Positions 34,982-45,926 of a stretch of DNA of 64,000 nucleotides are shown here, in pieces. Positions within the stretch are counted from its first letter, which is position 1, and the number at the start of each line of letters is the position of its first letter. A model generated the notes under the pieces. It was not told where the DNA came from and did no database searches. It was given only the letters and a program-made list of their open reading frames with translations. Location of the stretch: contig CM037593.1 in assembly GCA_021018995.1 (NCBI GenBank), positions 19,059,810 to 19,123,809 on the forward strand, given 5' to 3'. Origin of the DNA: Chloranthus sessilifolius. Taxonomy: Eukaryota > Streptophyta > Magnoliopsida > Chloranthales > Chloranthaceae. The position numbers and the translations under genes were made by a program.

Positions 34982-37900
34982 TCATGGTGGTTCTGGGCCC
35001 TCATGATCATCATCGGTGCGTGAGCTTTTCTTATAATGTTGGCCATATTGATACCCAAGATCATATGTGCCCCCTTCAAACTGAGGCATTAGCGATGAAT
35101 ATGACTCAGTGTAATAGGTAAAGGTTGGTCCTCCAAAAATTTGACCAACGAAGTCATATGACTCGGGGTAGGGTGGTTGAGGCCGATAGTATGGGTTACT
35201 GGTTGCTGAATCTTCGGTATTTTGCAAACTAAATTCTCCGAAGCTAGAAGTCATATAAGCCACATCATCTTGTGGACCTTGTGGTGGTGGTGGTGGTGTT
35301 TGGTAAGATTCTGACTCTCTTCTTTTTTCAACCCCTCCACCTCTAAATGTAGGAGTGTCATACATTGTTACCGGCTCATCATCCCATGCGGCAATACCTT
35401 CATAAGAATAAGGATCAACACCATCCACTTCACCACTAGTGTCATCGTGGGTTTCATCGCCTCCATCATCACCCCCACTATCACCCCCATCATTGTCATT
35501 ATGACTATTGGGCTCCGTTTCGTCATTAGATCCAACCATTGGATGACGATTCAATCTTCTTTTCCGCCTCGGTGGTTGGGAAGTCTGCTCCTCCGCTGCT
35601 CTTTCAGCATTATCCGGCCATGCGGTGCCCTAGTATCCAACATTGGCCCTTCTCTCTCTTCGATTCCCTGATTCAAAGGGTCATCCTCCGTGAATATATA
35701 ATCCAACTGGATGAGATCAAAATATTTACTATCTGTAAGATAGAATACGATAGATGAATTAGATATGCCTTATCAATTAGATCAAATAAAAATTGTATGA
35801 ACTAAGACTTCATATAATTGCTTACCATGATTGGTCCTCTCCATATTTCTGACCGTTAATCGCATATTATAGTGGCAGTAGACTACTTTTTCCAATCATT
35901 TCATAGTTAGCCTATTCCTTGTCTTCGTATGAATGAGAGAAAAGGTGCTTCAATTCCGTTCACAGTTGAACGAGGAATATGTTTGCGATAAAACCCTCAT
36001 TACAACTTGCCTCAGTATTGGGCCATCACCTCCATAATGCATCCACCAATCAGTGAGTTTATCGTATTTGATTTGGGATTGCGCTAACGGGGTCCCAAAT
36101 GACCCATGTCTCTTACGAAACATGTCAATCTACAAAGATGGAATACAATAACTCATATATCAATATAATGTTCATATGACATTTGACTTAGTCATAAGGT
36201 ATGATTACTTACATCTCTGATGGCTTGACCTTAGTCGGCTAACTCAGGGAGCATTCATTGGATCACATTAAGCAAATCACTGTACACTTCATCAGACTCA
36301 CTTAACTCGAAGCGTCGCATATATTGGAAGGCCGGATTCAAGTAGTGTGCTATACATTTCATTAATATATGAAAATAATGAATAATATGAAAAATAATAA
36401 ATAAATAAAAATCACTACATAAGCAGTTTAACATGTTATACCTGCGGCATGCAAGTACTGATGGAATTGTGCATCCCTTCTCTTGTCGTTGATCGTCCAA
36501 TATCGTTTATATTTTATAAGGAATTTGATTTTTATAGCCAATTTTGCTTTATCCATCGACTCGTAAACATACCCCATCGGTGGTTTTTCATCACCATCCA
36601 CCAACCTCAACACTTGAACCAACGAGATAGTAATGACAATCATGTGGTCAACATCTGCCCAAAATTGGGGGCTGTAGATCAGGTTAGCAACTTTATTGTA
36701 AGCAGGTCTCTTTGATCGTGGGAGTTCTAACTCATGTTTTCTCCCTTCTTCGGAGTTGACCATGCTTTTCAGCTCACGCCTATATCTAGTTAAACTTTGT
36801 AGGGCTAGAAATTGTGTAGCAATTGTGTAATCGCAGGCCGGAGCAGCTCGTTCTTGGTGAAGTCTCTCATCAAATTCACCAACTTGTCACTGTTGTATAG
36901 GTAGGAAGTAATCGTTCTTCCCTTCTGAATAATTGTCTGTGCCTTGCTTCTCTTTCCCAAATCCTCAAGAATGAGGTCCACGCAATGAGCGACACACGGA
37001 GTCCAGTACAAGTGACGTCTCTTCAACATTAACTGTCTTCCTGTGGTTTTGTAATTAACAGTATTGTCTGTTACCACATGCACAACTTGGTGCTCTCCAA
37101 CACCTTCAACTACTTTATCCATTAGATGAAAGAGGTAATCAGCCGTCTTCGCATGTTTATAAGCATCAACTGATTTTAGAAATACTGTCCCAGCATTGCA
37201 GTAGACTAAAAAGTTTATCAAACTCTTCCTTGTGGGACTGGTCCATCCATCGCACATAATTGTGCAACCTCTCTCATTCCATACTTCCTCAAAACTGTTC
37301 ACATAAGCTTCTATCTCCTTGTACTCATCATCTAATAAAGGCCCAGATACCTCGTATGCAGAAGGCTTTTTGACTCCTAGACCAGCTTCTGCACTTGTAT
37401 CAATTATACTTTTGAAGTACGACGACTCCACAACTTGACTCGGAATGTGATTGTATATTACGAACTTTGCAATCGATTTTCCAAGCCTCTTTCCCCATTT
37501 TTTCAGTGAAATTGTACTCAATTTACTTTGCTTGGAGCTTTCTGTCTGATACATAAACGGATCCATGGGACCTGTAGTAGACAGCCTGGTCTCCCTCACT
37601 GATGCTGACCTATGCAACCCGACAGTCTCATGAATATCCTTATCATCATCAACATGTGGCCTATGACTAGATCTACCACTAGCAACAAGCATGGATGGGC
37701 CCCTCAAGCTGGATCGAAACCGATAATCGGCTTCTTGATCTCGTCGTTGTCGTGCTTCTCTAGCACTGTCCCTCATGACTCTAGCTGTCACAACATCCTC
37801 ATCTTCATCCTCATCATCCCCAGGTCCAGGTTCAGGAAACTTCGGATCTCCCCTCCTTATTCTCATATATTTCTCTAACTCGGTCGGCTTCTTTCTTTTA

Positions 37901-38109
37901 GCCGACTGTAAACTGGCTCTAACATCTTTCACCTCTTTGAGTATATTAGGACACCATTTTGTCTCTCCCTTAACGTGAGCCAAATGCTCCTTCAATCGTA
38001 TGATACCTCATCTTAGTAATTTTTTCCCACAAAGCTTGCATTGCATTTGGAGTCTATCACCATCTATTGTTGTGCTGTATTGCCATGCTGGATCTGATGA
38101 TCGTACCAT
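34982..38109 (-). pseudogene. hAT transposase (BED, DUF659, dimerisation domain)
   Basis: Minus-strand gene starting MVRSSDPAWQYSTTIDGD (ATG at 38109). A BED zinc finger follows (CKLCGKKLL..., RLKEHLAHVKGE) with an in-frame TGA at 38008-38010, 33 codons in. 37995-36805 is a ~396-codon frame with DUF659 (IMCDGWTSPTRKSLINF with catalytic Asp; VVHVVTDNTVNYKTTG with the second Asp; WTPCVAHCVDLILEDLGK). A one-base shift near 36825 changes frame to ATQFLALQSLTRYRREL and 36763-36428. A 92-bp GT-AG intron is likely at 36350-36441. The dimerisation region (WWMHYGGDGPILRQVVMRVLSQT; CERNWSTFSLIHT in shifted frame) lies near 36060-35910. The tail to 34982 has a PRRKRR basic cluster and an acidic, Pro/Tyr-rich C-terminus. 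One stop and about two shifts suggest recent inactivation. Confidence 0.88.
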
Positions 38110-38149
38110 ATTTATTTCACCTGTATGCATGAACAAACGATTGGATTAA

Positions 38150-38745
38150 ATTAAAACATTTAGATTACACTTGAAAATAAAATTTATTTGATATTATTCT
38201 AATTTTAAAAAAATTTATATTACATTTGAAAAATTATTTGATATTATTCTTATTTTTAAAATATTAGATTATATTTTACCAAATTTATTTCATATTATTC
38301 TTATTTTTAAAATTTTATTTGATATTATTCTTATTTTTAAAAATTTATTTGATATTATTCTTATTTTTAAAATATTAGATTATATTATTCTTATTTTTAA
38401 AAATTTATTTGATATTATTCTTATTTTTAAAATATTAGATTATATTTTATCAAATTTATTTTATATTATTCTAGTTTTTGAAAATTAATTTGATATTATT
38501 CTTTTTTTTTAAATATTAGATTATATTTTACCATATTTATTTCATATTATTCTAAAAATATTGAAAATATTTGAAAATAATATTTAGCTGATATTATTCT
38601 AATTTTGAAAATATTGCTGTATTAGAAAATCATATTATTCTAATTTTTAAAATATTTGAAAATCATATTAATTTAAAATTGATATGTCACATGCATCATA
38701 TTTATTTGAAAATCATATTATTCTAATTTTTAAAATATTTGAAAA
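38150..38745. repeat. AT-rich tandem repeats in hAT 5' region
   Basis: Repeated variants of 'gatattattcttatttttaaaa' and 'atattagattatattttacc', roughly 20-60-bp periodicity, degenerate. Lies in a presumed intron of the hAT transposase gene between the BED exon and the 5' end. Confidence 0.75.
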
Positions 38746-38754
38746 TCATATTTA

Positions 38755-39135
38755 TTTGAAATGGATGTGTCACATGCATCATGGGCTATGTGTGACTTGT
38801 GTAATTGATGTGTCACATACCCCATGACACATGCGACAGATGTGACACATGTGTAATTGATGTGTCATGGGGTATGTGTCACATGTGTGATACATGTGAC
38901 ACATCAATTACATATGTCGCGACACCTGTGTCACATACCCCATGCCACATGTGACACTGTCACATGTGTAACACATGTGATACATCAATTACATGTGTCG
39001 CGACACCTGCGTTACATGTGTTGTGTTATGGGGTATGTGTCACCTATGTCACATGAGTTTGATCAACGTTTGACCCATGGTCACGACACATCACACGTGA
39101 CATGTGTCACATGTGTCACATGTGCCGCGACACAT
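38755..39135. repeat. Palindromic ACATGTGACAC/GTGTCACATGT array
   Basis: About 380 bp packed with inverted and direct copies of CACATGTGACAC, interleaved with 'catcaattacatgtgtcgcgacac' and 'tgtgtcatggggtatgtgtcac' modules. It can form extensive hairpins. It lies in the hAT 5' region, where subterminal repeats in this superfamily bind transposase, but it is about 1 kb from the terminus. Not a CRISPR array: there are no unique spacers of constant length. Confidence 0.8.
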
Positions 39136-40961
39136 CACTTACGTTAAGTATTTATAAATAATTTTATAAAATAAATAAATTAAGTTTTTATATTTTAAAT
39201 AAATTAAGTTTTTTACATTTTAAATAAATTAAGTTTATAATAAATAAATTAATTTTAAAGGGTAATTAAGTTTTATATAATATAAAAATACTTAATTTAT
39301 TTTTAAAACTTAAATTACTAACATAATTTATTTTTAAGTATTATATAAAAACTTAATTTTGTTTAAAAAACCTAATTTACTAACACAAAAAAATTTCCTA
39401 GTTTTAAAAACAAATTTAAAAATGCAAGTAAATAGATCTACCCATATTTTTGATAGCTATAATGGGATCTATTCAAAATTTTAAGATCTACCATATTTTT
39501 GGATAGATCTACCCATAAATACGGTAGATCTAGTGAAAAAAAAATTAAAAACGCAAGTTATATGATGGTAAATAATACCTTCCCTTAAATATTCGGCGAA
39601 AATGTGAGTATGTGACTATCTGGTGGCTAAGATTTCAGTCTCCGGTGGCTAAGAAAGAAGAAATGCTAAAGAAAAATTTGCAGGTGACGAATGTTGCTTG
39701 AAAGAAGCCGAATGGGAGACAAAAAGCCCCCAAAATGGGCCTTAAATCGCGACTGAAAAGTAAAGGGGGGGCCAGGCCGATATTTTCAAATTAACGAACG
39801 ATACGGGCGATAATTTGCCCATATTGTCCAATAATTTGAAACTTTTTTTTTTTAAGTAATACAGATATTATCAGACGATACATTGAAATTATCGTCCAAT
39901 ACGGGCGATAAATTGCCCGTATCGAACGATAAATATCATAATTTTAAGGGGGTACGATACAAAGGCATTGTATCCTACTGCCGAGGTCCAAAGCCGAGAC
40001 GTATCGGACGATAGGTATTGGTATCGGATGATATTTTGACCCATGGCCGAGATTAATAGAAAATTTAATGCAAATAATTAAAATACCAATTTTCTAAACA
40101 GTTTATCACAGAAAATACTAAGATATTCAATTAAATGATTTTAGGTCTAGCCCGGAACAATGTTACTTTCGCGTACGTTTCCTATTGGATCTAGAAGATT
40201 AGGGTGTTTAGCGAGCGACTAGATCTCCGACAGTTGTAGGGTTTCGAACGAACTCGCAAGAGGGTTCTTTCGCTAGCATGCGAAAAGAAAGGCTAATATT
40301 AGGTTTTACTGGTGGAATGGATAGATTAAGGTTAGGTACTTACGTAACTCGTAGATCAGAGAAAATAGAAGAGGAAAAGTTAGCATCACACCAAACCGCA
40401 CGCGGGACAAAGAATTGCCATTCATTTGAGAGAATCACTCCCTCACAGAAAACTCAAACAAAGTTCTCAAAGTTGCATGAGGCAAAATTTCATTAACCAT
40501 TCATTAATTAAAGTTGTTTTTACAAGCCTTTAAATAGGCTAAGCAAACCATAACTCGAAATGAAAGAGTCCTAATAATTTAAAACACTAAAATGACAAAT
40601 TTTGCCAAAGAAAACCAAAATTCTGTCTTTTGGTGGAAATAACTTACGTGGTCGATCGATCGATCTTTTTAAGATTCGATCGATTGATTGAGAAATAATA
40701 AATTTCCTCGAAGCTCTGTCCACAATCGATCGATAGAAAGTTTGAAACCGATCGATCAATTGAGAAGAATAAGTTAGTTTGCCAAAAGACCTGTCCTCTG
40801 TCCTCAATCGATCGATCGGTTGCTTGTGGTCAATCGATCGACTAAAACACTCTTCAGTTCCGCGAATCTATGCAATTCTTCTTTCGGACCACTTTCACAT
40901 TCTTCTTTCACCTTCGATAGGTTACAGGCGGTTGCTTGAATCAGATGTCCCCGTCACTTCC

Positions 40962-43480
40962 CCTTAGTCTGCTCTCTCTATTATTTAAAGCATTCTCGTG
41001 ATTGAAATTTTGAGTTTCTTTCTAGTGCTTGCTCATTATTTTAATATTTCTTGCATCTTCACACTTGAATCTCCAATGTAGATTCTATGCTTATTATAAA
41101 TAAATAAAAATTGAAAATTTGAGCAATCGCTGCAAAATTATTTGTAACTTTACAAACAACAATTGCTCAATTTTTTTACTATAATAAGCGATGAGCAGGC
41201 TTATCTTAATTATCTTAATGTGATTGTGGGTCCTTGAAAATTGTGAGCCACATATACCCAACTCATAAATATTAAATGTAATTCACATATACCCAACTCG
41301 ATATATGTGAATGGTGTAGAGACTAGGATGAGGGTACCCAAAGGCTCCAGCTTGATCTTGACAGTATAAAAGTTTTGATTCTAAATGATTTATAGCCTCA
41401 CTTGAACCGAGAGCCTAGAGGCATTCTCGGTAAATGGCCACCCTCAGGAGCAAAATAGTAATTGAGTTTTATTCAGGTCAATTGAGGATTTGAAATCAAG
41501 AACTTCGTTAGAAATAAAATGTAAATATATATTATTAAAGTGACCTAATAAATTCATTATAAGTATCTGTAAGAGCAGATCAGTCAAACCATGTTCCACT
41601 TACTCAAACCATGTTCAACTTGGTCAAACTTAGTCAGCATAGTTCACTGATGACTTGGGGTTATGTGTCGATGTCATCGAATCATGACGAAACTTCAAGG
41701 GTTTCTCAAATACCTCACAATATTGTTGCATATGCTTTCGAAAGTCTGAAATAGTGAGTTATATCACTATGAAGGGCATCAGAGTGAAGAGATATGGCAA
41801 TCGAAGCGATTACAAAACAGTTGGTGTTAGATCGATGACCATTGATGTACATCGAAGCCTCCAATCAGATAAATAGGAATTAAAAAGCATTTATAACCCT
41901 AATAACTGCTATTGATGAATCATTATACACATTGAGGGCTCATTGTGTTTATTGGGGCATAAACCCTAAGTTTGACTGAGTATAACTCTCTTATGGTCAA
42001 CTTGTAAAACATAATCGATAACCAGGGTTTGTGTAGGTAATGATGTGTCTCAGCATTTGGCCCAAAAATGGTCAACCAAGGACTTTTTATGGAACCTTAA
42101 CCTGTTTTCCAAATTCATGTGCTGCTGCCATCCAGTTTATTAATGCATGATGTCTGCAACCTTTATAGTTGGCTCTGCTTCCCAGCCGGCAGTCCTTCCC
42201 TTCTCCCCTGGGCATATTTTGTCTACTTTCTTTACTTCATCAGCCAGCGTAATTGCCAATGCATTATTTTAAGCGCTTTCCACTGTATCCCTGGATTTCT
42301 TTCAGATGAGGAATGTTAGTTAATCCATGTGTAACAGAGTTCTCTTTCCTAAAGATTCAGCTCGAGTTCGAAACAGAACAATATTTTGGTTTATTACTAA
42401 TTACAATTTGACATAAGTCCTTTCTTCTAATTTGTCTATCCATGGAATTGGAATTCTTCAACCTTTTTCCCTTGTCTATAAATCTCTAATTACCTCCTCC
42501 ATAACTTTGGAACATTTCTATCCACTTCTTCTTGTCCCAATCCTTACTCAGAGGAGGCTTAATGATGTGTATGATGTGACTGGAAATGGTTGTGGTGGTC
42601 ATTTTGGTTTTCCTTCGATTCTTAACTCCTGAGTTGTGGAGTGGGACGGAGAAACTATGGGACTGTGTTATGAACAAGAGGTAAGGGGCCACTCCTTCCC
42701 GTTATTTGGCTCTTTCTTTGGTCCATTAGGAAGTTGGGCCAATATACTCGTCAGAGTTTTGGAGTGGCAATGGCTCACATGAAGGACTTCACCCACCCAA
42801 CATTTTTGTTTTGTTTTACATGAACTTATTCGCTAGGATGTGGCGATGGCCATTCTTTTGAAAGTGTGATAAGCTTTTGGATGAATTCTCTCTTTTGCAT
42901 ACCAATTGATGTACATACGGATAGGCAGGAGAAATACAAGTCATATATATAGCTGATTTTTTTCTTCGATAACTGAGATTTTTGTTTCGATTAGAAATGG
43001 AAGAAGTTTATGAATTATTAGATGTGTTGATGGTAAGGAAATGCGACTAATTGACATGAATGCCCAAGAGAGAGAAAAGAAACAAAAATATATGGCATTC
43101 ATGTTAAGTGGATGCTCTCAAGAAAAAGGTTTATTTGTTTATTTATTTATCAAATGTTAGTTATAAGCCATCATGCATTTTTTTCTTGTTTAAAAAAGGA
43201 AGTTCCTTCTGCTCTCATCTTTTGCTTCTCCTTAAGAGTTCCGAAAGGAGAAGTGAGAAGCAAAAGATGAGAGAAGAGAAGACATCTTAAAGGGTGCTGC
43301 CCTCTCTCTATCCTGGGGGGTGGGGTCCATCTTATCTGATATTAGTGAATGTAAGTGGATGTTTTCTGTCACAAATTTATTGCAACACGTTTTTTTTTTC
43401 TTTTTTTTTTTTTCTAGTTATTAACTCTACATTAAAATAATCGCTCTCTTGTTATTACCTATTGGGCGCCTGTATTAACA
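40962..43480. other. Unassigned 3' part of the giant intron
   Basis: No retrotransposon domain, terminal repeat or credible ORF. 41150-41600 and 41900-42700 are ordinary AT-rich sequence. A near-perfect inverted repeat 'ctcatcttttgcttctc' / 'gagaagcaaaagatgag' lies near 43214-43272 (possible small foldback). Short T-runs near 43390-43413. Confidence 0.6.
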
Positions 43481-43497
43481 CCCACTGAACATCAGAG

Positions 43498-43810
43498 AGC
43501 ACCTACACTAAAAACAATTTACTGCTTTGAATCAGCCAATGGAGACTGTTTTTCTCCCCAACCTTCCACATAAGGGATCTTGAGATGATGTGCGTACCAT
43601 CAGACGGTCAGTTTTTTATTCCACGTGGCACAAATCCAAGAACGTGATAAAAAAAAATCACGTGGCACACATCAGCTCAAATCTGATTTTCAAATCACTT
43701 CTTTGGGATGTGTGCCACGTGGAATAAAAAACTGACCGTCCGATGGTACGCCCATGATTTCAGGATCCCTTGTGTGGACGATATTTATGTTGTATGATTA
43801 CTGCAGTAAA
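43498..43810. mobile_element. Foldback MITE family A (best palindrome)
   Basis: Core 43574-43770 is a near-perfect palindrome: left 'gtaccatcagacggtcag', 'ttttttattccacgtggcac'; right 'gtgccacgtggaataaaaaa', 'ctgaccgtccgatggtac'. Outer arms carry the family A blocks 'gcacctacactaaaaacaat' and 'caatggagactgtttttctcc'. It sits ~180 bp upstream of the TATA exon 2 acceptor. Confidence 0.8.
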
Positions 43811-43992
43811 TCCCCATATGGCTCTGAAGCCTACATCGATTAATTATAACTTAGCAAAATTTATAACACGATCGATTGGTTTAAGCTATTGTGGTTATAT
43901 TTAAGTCCTTGAGGTTAGCTCCTTAATTTTGGGTTACTGATTTTTTTCTTTTATACTGCTAGTCTTGATCTCTGGATCCTTAATATTTGCAG

Positions 43993-44124
43993 GCAGCCAA
44001 GGAATTTGAGACAGAGTTGAGAAAACCTGAAGACACAACTGAATCCCCTGCAGAAGAGGAAACCACAGCGGTTAGTAAAGATGAGAAAAAAGATCTTGAA
44101 GTCTCAGGTGCAAAGGAGAGTTAA
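43993..44124 (+). CDS. TATA: TATA/Tha4, exon 2 (C-terminal)
   Basis: Completes the gene begun at 2917. The acceptor is TTTGCAG (ends 43992), preceded by a T-rich tract from about 43939. In phase 0 the first residues are AAKEFETELRKPEDTTES, which joins exon 1 to give SFQQ-AAKEFE. That junction lies inside the amphipathic helix and is conserved in plant Tha4 proteins as I know them. The remaining residues form an acidic Glu/Lys/Ser-rich stromal tail ending in AKES and TAA at 44122-44124. The joined product is 139 aa, close to the usual length of plant Tha4 precursors. No residues appear to be missing at the junction, so no intermediate exon is needed. This exon is too short to appear as a stand-alone ORF. 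Confidence 0.92.
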   Translation, partial: AAKEFETELRKPEDTTESPAEEETTAVSKDEKKDLEVSGAKES

Positions 44125-44300
44125 TGAATTCAGTTAGTCTTATTCTTCACGTCTTTCCATCAACAATTGGAGGTTTCTGTGTTATAACAGTGGGGTTTTT
44201 GGAGCCTAGTTAGTGGGCAATTTCTGCTTCCTGTTTCCATAATTTGGATATTTATTATTATATTATAAATGTGGTGACCCATATTTTATATTATGGCATG
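44125..44300 (+). other. Probable 3' UTR of TATA
   Basis: Sequence after the TAA has no coding potential and contains AT-rich candidate polyadenylation elements (TATTATTATATTATAAATG near 44250-44272). The 3' end cannot be fixed from sequence. The next clear repeat begins at 44529. Confidence 0.4.
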
Positions 44301-44528
44301 CAGATGCAGCATCAGAACTTAGTTGTTTGAGCATCCAACGCAGCGTAATGCACGATCGGATGGTAATAGGAGGTGGGACCCATCATCACCTGTAAAAGTA
44401 AAATGCAGCTATGTTGGTACTTTTGCAAATGAAGGATGGGGTTCCACCTTCCCATTGTAAATTAGTGGAGTCTCAGACACTCTGCTTATGGTAGTTTTTA
44501 GACAGCTTTGTGAGTTCTATTTCTCCAC

Positions 44529-44735
44529 TAGGGGTGCAAGTTTTGAACCAAAAACTGAAACCGACCGAAAAACCAAACTGAAACCAATCCAAAACCCAAA
44601 AAGAAAAGTCCCCATCTTTTGAGGTAACGGTTTGACCGAAACCAAATCTTTTCGGTTCGGTTTTGGTTTAGGCTGAAGAGGACCAAAAACAAAAAAAAAT
44701 CGGTTTTGGTTCAGTTAACCGAATGTGCACCCCTA
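44529..44735. mobile_element. hAT-like MITE, 'CCGAACC' family (copy 2)
   Basis: 207 bp. Ends TAGGGGTGCAAG and TGTGCACCCCTA. Flanking octamers TTCTCCAC (44521) and TTCTTCAC (44736) match 7 of 8, consistent with hAT insertion. Interior of 'aaactgaaaccgaccg' and 'cggttcggttttggttt' runs. Confidence 0.8.
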
Positions 44736-45483
44736 TTCTTCACCCATTTTCATTTACTTGAGATTTTATTTTCCTCTTCTCGTAGTTGAGCTGTTTCAGG
44801 CTGGCATGATCAATCTTTTCAAATGGTTTTCTTTAAAAAAATTTCCTATTAGGGCTACACGTCACTTCATCATACGATTCTCATTCTTTTTTTGCTTTTT
44901 ATTTTTTTTATTTTTTTTTGAGGAACTTACGTTTCTCATTCTTAATTTCTTGTTATTGTGCAGTATGCCATAGCATAAGCATCTCAGGCTTCTCAGCTGC
45001 ATTCAACTCTCCTATTTGTGTGTTTTGGTTACCTCCTTGTACAAATGCTCATTTGATACAAAGTGGCACTTGTTACGATAGTGGACTAAGTCAGGGTTTG
45101 GGAAATTTTCGGGAAAACTATATAGACAAATTATATATTATTAATAAATAAATAAAAATATAAATTTTTTGGAAAGAATCGAGAAAAATAAAATTGTTTT
45201 ATGACTTTGCCATTAAAAAAAAATAAAATTGTTTATATGACTTTGCCTCTTTTAAATATGTGGTCAAAGTTGGGGAAAATCAATGGACCAAATTTTCAGG
45301 GCGTTAATTTATCTTTGGCTCATCAAATAGCGGACAAAAAATCAATTTTTTGTTTAATCACATGTCCCATGGCTAATCAACCAAAATAGGATTTTTTTTG
45401 GGTTGATCATCCCACAATGCATGTGATATGGCAACTGGGTGCACAGGTCGCTATAGTTTTTAGGGTACGTCTATTAGCGCTTA

Positions 45484-45908
45484 TGCAATCTCTGAAAGTG
45501 CCCACGTGTGCAACCCCTTCAAAACCATTGATTGCTCTGAATTAGATGATGGCGATTGTGTTTCACCCTAATCTTTCACACAATAGATCTTGAAATAATA
45601 TCGCACTTATCACACTCTTAGTTTTTTATTCCACATGTCATAGATCCCCCAAAAATGCCTTTTGAATTCTGACACACATCACGCTCAAACATGATTTTAG
45701 GTCCATCTTTTGAGAGATCTGTGACATGTGGAATATAAAACTAACCGTCTGACAGGTGCAACAATCCAACTCAATGAATCACCCATTTGGACATGATCTC
45801 AAGATCCCTTATATGAAAGATCGGGGTGAAACATAATCTCCATCATCTAATCCGAAGCAATTAATGGTTCAGAACGAGTTTTCGATGTAGGCACTTTCAA
45901 AGATTGCA
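45484..45908. mobile_element. Foldback MITE family A, complete copy
   Basis: 425 bp with 19-bp terminal inverted repeats TGCAATCTYTGAAAGTGCC (one mismatch). Internal palindromic blocks include 'ttagttttttattccacatg' versus 'catgtggaatataaaactaa'. Followed directly by a 17-G run (45910-45926). Serves as reference for the other, degraded family A copies. The adjoining 44744-45480 has no recognised feature. Confidence 0.8.
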
Positions 45909-45909
45909 C

Positions 45910-45926
45910 GGGGGGGGGGGGGGGGG
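45910..45926. repeat. Poly(G)17 run
   Basis: Seventeen consecutive G next to the family A MITE. Length may be uncertain because such runs are error-prone in sequencing. Confidence 0.9.

Larger units (their letters stand above)
34637..40045 (-). mobile_element. 5.4-kb hAT transposon, near-complete
   Basis: Ends CAAGGATCAAAATACC (left) and GATATTTTGACCCATG (right) are inverted repeats of the type seen on the MITEs at 18787 and 29911. Subterminal regions are rich in CGATACGTATCG-like motifs. It encodes a BED-finger/DUF659-type transposase with a hAT dimerisation domain (34982-38109), so it is the likely source of activity for those MITEs. Flanking octamers CTCGAGAT (34629) and GCCGAGAT (40046) match only 6 of 8 and come from different parts of the host gypsy element. 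The 5' part is AT-rich with a palindromic array (38755-39135). Confidence 0.88.
30614..40956 (-). mobile_element. Ty3/gypsy chromovirus element 1 with nested hAT
   Basis: Flanked by a perfect 5-bp duplication CTTCC (30609-30613, 40957-40961). 3' LTR 30614-31527 (914 bp, minus-strand start TGATGGGGACATC, next to a purine-rich AATGAGAAT tract). 5' LTR 40046-40956 lacks its innermost ~32 bp. Internal coding sequence spans 31425-34636. Between it and the 5' LTR sits a complete hAT element (34637-40045). Primer-binding site, leader and the Gag N-terminus are absent. A second internal deletion joins Gag to the RT/RNase H linker near 33690. Confidence 0.9.
3205..43992 (+). other. Giant 40.8-kb intron of the TATA gene
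   Basis: GT donor at 3205-3206 (CAG/GTTTGT) and AG acceptor at 43991-43992, both in phase 0. The intron is filled with transposable elements from at least six groups, many of them nested. The first ~700 bp (3205-3950) is T-rich and shows no recognisable element; 40962-43480 is also unassigned. Gypsy elements that retain internal coding sequence, the largest LINE and the 5.4-kb hAT all lie antisense to the host gene. The boundary inference rests on protein continuity across the two exons, not on transcript data. Confidence 0.9.

Noticed and set aside
36449..36715. Plus-strand ORFs over the hAT transposase (also 37612-37978)
   Set aside because: Complementary-strand shadows of the transposase coding sequence.
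38755..39135. CRISPR-like array
   Set aside because: Repeats are palindromic, variable in spacing and lack unique spacers; eukaryotic TE context.
41000..43480. Possible additional host exon in the 3' part of the intron
   Set aside because: The two TATA exons join without missing conserved residues, and no ORF here shows homology or good splice borders.
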